Assembly (NCBI RefSeq): GCF_006874465.1
Contig: NZ_VIRL01000015.1
Coordinates: 124,001-188,000, forward strand
Origin: Microbispora bryophytorum
Lineage (GTDB): Bacteria > Actinomycetota > Actinomycetes > Streptosporangiales > Streptosporangiaceae
Direction of reading: 5' to 3'
DNA: 64,000 bases
In this document: piece by piece, positions 61,076 to 64,000 of the stretch
Layout: each line of letters opens with the position of its first letter
How positions within the stretch are numbered: position 1 is the stretch's first letter
The notes under the pieces: generated by a model
What the model was told of the DNA's origin: nothing
What the model saw: the letters and a program-made list of their open reading frames with translations, nothing else
The model's database searches: none
Program-made: the position numbers and the translations under genes

Positions 61076-63382
61076 ATGTGGAACCAGTCCGGCAAGCGAG
61101 TCGTTGGAGCGGATGTGGCACGGGTAGGCGAGTGGATCAAGCGGTTCCTGGACAAACCAGGAAGCGTCGATCTGGCCCCCTTCCAGCGGATCGTGGCCGA
61201 GGCCGGCACGCTGGAGGCCGAGGTCTCCCGGCGCGCCGCTCTGCGCCCCGCGGCCGTCGATCCCGGCTGGGTCGGCTCGGCCGACTTCTGCGCCGTGATG
61301 CGGGAGGCCGCCCACCGGTCGCTCGGCCAGCGGCCGTACGACGTGCAGCTCGTGGGCATGCTCGCCATGCTGGAGGGCCACGTCGTGCAGATGTCCACCG
61401 GCGAGGGCAAGACGCTCGTCGGCGCGCTGACGGCGGCCGGGTCCGCGTTGCGTGGCGCCCGGGTGCACGCGGTCTCGGTCAACGACTACCTCGCCCGCCG
61501 CGACGCGGAATGGATGGGCCCGCTGTACGAGACGCTCGGCCTCGCGGCCGGGTGGATCGCCGAGACCTCCACCCCCGAGGAGCGCAGGGCGGCCTACGCC
61601 TGCGACGTCACGTACGGAGCCGTCAGCGAGCTGGGGTTCGACGTGCTGCGCGACCGCCTGTGCACGGACCCGGCCGAACTGGTCGTGCCCGCCCCCGACG
61701 TCGCGCTGGTGGACGAGGCCGACTCGGTCCTGGTGGACGAGGCCCGCGTGCCGCTTGTGCTGGCCGGCACGGCCGACCCCGGCACGGCGCTGCCCGAGAT
61801 GGCGGCCCTGGTGCGGCGGCTGTCGCGCGGCTACCACTACACGATCGACGAGGAGGGGCGCAGCGTCTTCCTCACCCCCAAGGGCACCGACACGGTCGAG
61901 AAGGCCCTCGGAGTCGACCTCTACGAGCACCCCGGCGTGGTGACCCAGGTCAACCTCGCCCTGCACGCCCACGCACTGCTGACCAGGGACGTCGACTACA
62001 TCGTGAGAGACGGCCGGGTCCACCTGATCAACTCCTCGCGCGGCCGGGTCGCCGTGCTGCAGCGCTGGCCGGACGGGCTGCAGGCGGCCGTCGAGGCCAA
62101 GGAGCACCTGCCGGCGTCGGAGACGGGCGAGATCCTCGACTCGCTCACCGTGCAGAGCCTCATCCGCCGCTACCCGCAGGTGTGCGGCATGACCGGCACC
62201 GCGATCGCCGTGGCCGATCAGCTGCGGGAGTTCTACGACCTCAGGATCGCGGTCATCCCGCCCAACAAGCCGTGCGTACGGGTGGACGATCCCGACCGGG
62301 TCTTCGCCACGCTGGAGGACAAGGAGCGGGCGCTGCTTGAGGAGATCGAGACCCGGCACGCCGCCGGGCAGCCGATCCTCGTCGGCACGCTCGACGTCGC
62401 CGAGTCCGAGCGCCTGGCCGAGGCCCTGGAGACCAGGGGGCTGAGCGCGGCCGTGCTCAACGCGAAGAACGACGCGCAGGAGGCGCAGATCATCGCGAAG
62501 GCCGGCCGGCGCGGCGCGATCACGGTCTCCACGCAGATGGCCGGGCGCGGCACGGACATCCGGCTCGGCGCGGGCGACCCGGACGAGGAGCAGGAGGTCG
62601 CCGCGCACGGCGGGCTCTACGTCATCGGCACCGGGAGACACGAGAGCAGCAGGCTGGACGACCAGCTGCGCGGCCGCGCCGGACGGCAGGGCGACCCCGG
62701 CGGCTCGGTGTTCTTCGTCAGCGGCGAGGACACACTCCTCACCGCGTACGCGCCGGACCAGTCGCTGCCCCCGGCCGGCCGCGACGGCGTCGTGCACGCC
62801 GCGGACGCCGCGGGGCTGGTGGCACACGCCCAGCGCGTGGCGGAGGGCGTCAACCTGGAGATCCACCGCAACACCTGGCGCTACACGCGGATCCAGGAGC
62901 GCCAGCGGGCGGAGGTGCTGGAGCAGCGCGACCGCGTCCTGCACGGCGACGCGGGGGCGCGTGCCCTGGATCAGGCCTGCCCGGAGCGTTACCGCGAGCT
63001 GTGCGAGACGGCGGGCGAGGAGACGGTCGAGCGGGCCGCCCGGCAGATCGTGCTGTATCACCTCGACCGCTGCTGGACCGAGCACCTCGGGTTCCTCGCC
63101 GACCTCCGCGAGGGCATCCACCTGCGGGCCCTCGGGCGGATGAACCCGCTCGACGAGTTCAACCGTGAGGCCGTTCCGGCCTACCGGGCGATGCTCGACG
63201 AGGTCGGGCGGCGTTCCAAGGAGACCTTCGAGAAGGCCGACGTCACCCGGGACCTCGCGGAGCAGGGTCTCAAGCGGCCCACGGCCACCTGGACCTATCT
63301 CGTGCAGGACAACCCGTTCGGCTCGGAGTGGGACCGCGTGCTCAAGCGCGTGGCCGGGTCGCTCAAGCGCCGCAAGCGGTAG
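61076..63382 (+). CDS. secA2: accessory preprotein translocase ATPase SecA2
   Basis: 768 residues, shorter than housekeeping SecA (about 900) and without its C-terminal zinc-binding tail. Walker A is MSTGEGKT near residue 107, the DEAD-like box is [20 protein letters not shown] near 215, and [17 protein letters not shown] is the SecA signature. The short form is the usual actinobacterial SecA2. It energises export of a subset of proteins. No accessory SecY or clear substrate operon is beside it. Confidence 0.85.
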   Translation: MWNQSGKRVVGADVARVGEWIKRFLDKPGSVDLAPFQRIVAEAGTLEAEVSRRAALRPAAVDPGWVGSADFCAVMREAAHRSLGQRPYDVQLVGMLAMLEGHVVQMSTGEGKTLVGALTAAGSALRGARVHAVSVNDYLARRDAEWMGPLYETLGLAAGWIAETSTPEERRAAYACDVTYGAVSELGFDVLRDRLCTDPAELVVPAPDVALVDEADSVLVDEARVPLVLAGTADPGTALPEMAALVRRLSRGYHYTIDEEGRSVFLTPKGTDTVEKALGVDLYEHPGVVTQVNLALHAHALLTRDVDYIVRDGRVHLINSSRGRVAVLQRWPDGLQAAVEAKEHLPASETGEILDSLTVQSLIRRYPQVCGMTGTAIAVADQLREFYDLRIAVIPPNKPCVRVDDPDRVFATLEDKERALLEEIETRHAAGQPILVGTLDVAESERLAEALETRGLSAAVLNAKNDAQEAQIIAKAGRRGAITVSTQMAGRGTDIRLGAGDPDEEQEVAAHGGLYVIGTGRHESSRLDDQLRGRAGRQGDPGGSVFFVSGEDTLLTAYAPDQSLPPAGRDGVVHAADAAGLVAHAQRVAEGVNLEIHRNTWRYTRIQERQRAEVLEQRDRVLHGDAGARALDQACPERYRELCETAGEETVERAARQIVLYHLDRCWTEHLGFLADLREGIHLRALGRMNPLDEFNREAVPAYRAMLDEVGRRSKETFEKADVTRDLAEQGLKRPTATWTYLVQDNPFGSEWDRVLKRVAGSLKRRKR

Positions 63383-63423
63383 AGGTCGGCGGGCCGCCGA
63401 GGCGCGGCGGCGACCGCGTCCCG

Positions 63424-64000
63424 CTACTGCCTGCGGTGGCGGCCCTGCTGGTGCGAGCCTCTATGGGCGTGGGCGTGGGCGTGGGCGTGGGCGGGCCGGC
63501 TCAGCACGGCCTTCGCGCCCACGGCGACGAGCGCGCACACCACGATCGCGACCGAGAAGGCGGGAGCGGCCGCCTCTGCCGGCTGTCCGTCCACGGCAGA
63601 CACGGGGACGAACGCGGGGGAGGCCGTCACCTGGCCGTGCCTCGCCGCCTTCACGGTCTTCTGCGCGGTCGTCGGGGTGCTCTTCTGCGTGGTCTTCCCG
63701 GCGGCGGTCAGGGCGGGGTTCGCGGAGAGGTTCACAGAAGAGCTCGCGGCAGGGGTGACGGCGGCGTTCGCGGCAGGGTTCGCGGCGGCCTCGGCCTGCG
63801 TGTCCGGCGAGGCGGGCATGTCCGGCGTGTCCGGCACGTCCGCTGAGACGGGCGTGTCCGGCGCAACGGCCGCGGAGGCGGCGGAGGCCGGGCTCTCCTT
63901 CACGCCGGCCGTGGGCAGGGGGGCGGAGTCCTGCGGCGCGACGGCAGCGGAAGCGGCAGCAGCGGCAGTGGGGGCCGCAGCGGGGGCGGGAGCCCTGGTG
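63424..64000 (-). CDS. Ala-rich membrane protein with histidine-rich tail, 5' end beyond the window
   Basis: The minus-strand frame is open from 64000 to the stop at 63424; the GTG at 63903 is an internal possible start, but the Ala/Pro-rich frame continues upstream to the edge. It holds a long low-complexity Ala/Pro/Thr segment, one hydrophobic helix (FSVAIVVCALVAVGAKAVL), and a C-terminus with AHAHAHAHAHRGSHQQGRHRRQ-like His/Arg residues. The His-Ala repeat suggests metal binding. Function unknown. Confidence 0.6.
   Translation of the reverse strand, partial: TRAPAPAAAPTAAAAASAAVAPQDSAPLPTAGVKESPASAASAAVAPDTPVSADVPDTPDMPASPDTQAEAAANPAANAAVTPAASSSVNLSANPALTAAGKTTQKSTPTTAQKTVKAARHGQVTASPAFVPVSAVDGQPAEAAAPAFSVAIVVCALVAVGAKAVLSRPAHAHAHAHAHRGSHQQGRHRRQ
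63465..63488. repeat. hexamer repeat (GGGCGT)4
   Basis: Four perfect GGGCGT units encode the alternating His-Ala tail of the membrane protein on the minus strand. Such tracts can change in copy number. Confidence 0.9.

Noticed and set aside
61022..63121. 699-residue minus frame opposite secA2
   Set aside because: Shadow of SecA2, in which all ATPase motifs are on the plus strand.

Overview
The window is very GC-rich, with many GTG and TTG starts, tight ATGA or TGATG stop/start overlaps, and families typical of filamentous actinobacteria (Rv1733c-like membrane protein, DUF4032, DUF2332, MmyB-like regulators, SecA2, roadblock/LC7 clusters). A member of the Streptosporangiales fits best, but this is an inference from gene content and not a database result. 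All reading frames, motifs and alignments were judged by eye.

Layout. 1-13.6 kb: mostly housekeeping and accessory metabolism. It holds a pterin dehydratase fragment, a class II aldolase, DUF885, DUF4032 and DUF523 proteins, a four-gene roadblock/LC7 cluster (4.5-6.5 kb), a hydrolase, an MFS drug exporter, an orphan ModA, Dps, a secreted-type phosphoesterase, an SRPBCC protein and a TenA-like protein. 13.7-16.5 kb: a secreted pectate lyase with a ricin-type binding domain, then a Panacea-like antitoxin and MazF-like toxin pair. 16.5-22.4 kb: aldehyde dehydrogenase with its DUF779 partner, a TAT-exported serine hydrolase, a geranylgeranyl-reductase-type flavoprotein and a GAF regulator.

22.4-33.8 kb: a compact natural-product locus. 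One divergent promoter region (27681-28186) separates a leftward operon (Fe/2-oxoglutarate oxygenase, FkbH-like protein with its own carrier domain, glycosyltransferase, then a decayed monooxygenase) from a rightward gene of 1843 codons. That gene fuses condensation, adenylation, carrier and thioesterase domains to a complete MFS exporter. Its thioesterase carries Cys where Ser is usual. Just downstream of its likely -10 box lies a perfect TGGGAGCGCTCCCA palindrome, the consensus of the cellobiose regulators CelR/CebR. The reading proposed is a small acylated amino-acid product made, released and exported by one protein and induced by cello-oligosaccharides.

33.8-45.8 kb: accessory DNA with small unknown genes, three degraded genes (methyltransferase, TetR tail, glycoside-hydrolase tail), a tRNA-Pro, a secreted double-SUKH protein, an S15 peptidase, an EndoQ-type PHP nuclease and a collapsed RelE/Xre pair. 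45.8-64 kb: SDR and its divergent regulator, tRNA-Lys, a MoxR/VWA pair, a NERD protein, a TetR-controlled acyl-CoA dehydrogenase operon (51.1-56.4 kb), two small enzymes, a TetR/flavin monooxygenase pair with a double operator, a DMT transporter, a VOC protein, SecA2, and a His-tailed membrane protein running off the end.

Short tandem duplications of 12-18 bases recur through the window, several of them lying across stop codons.
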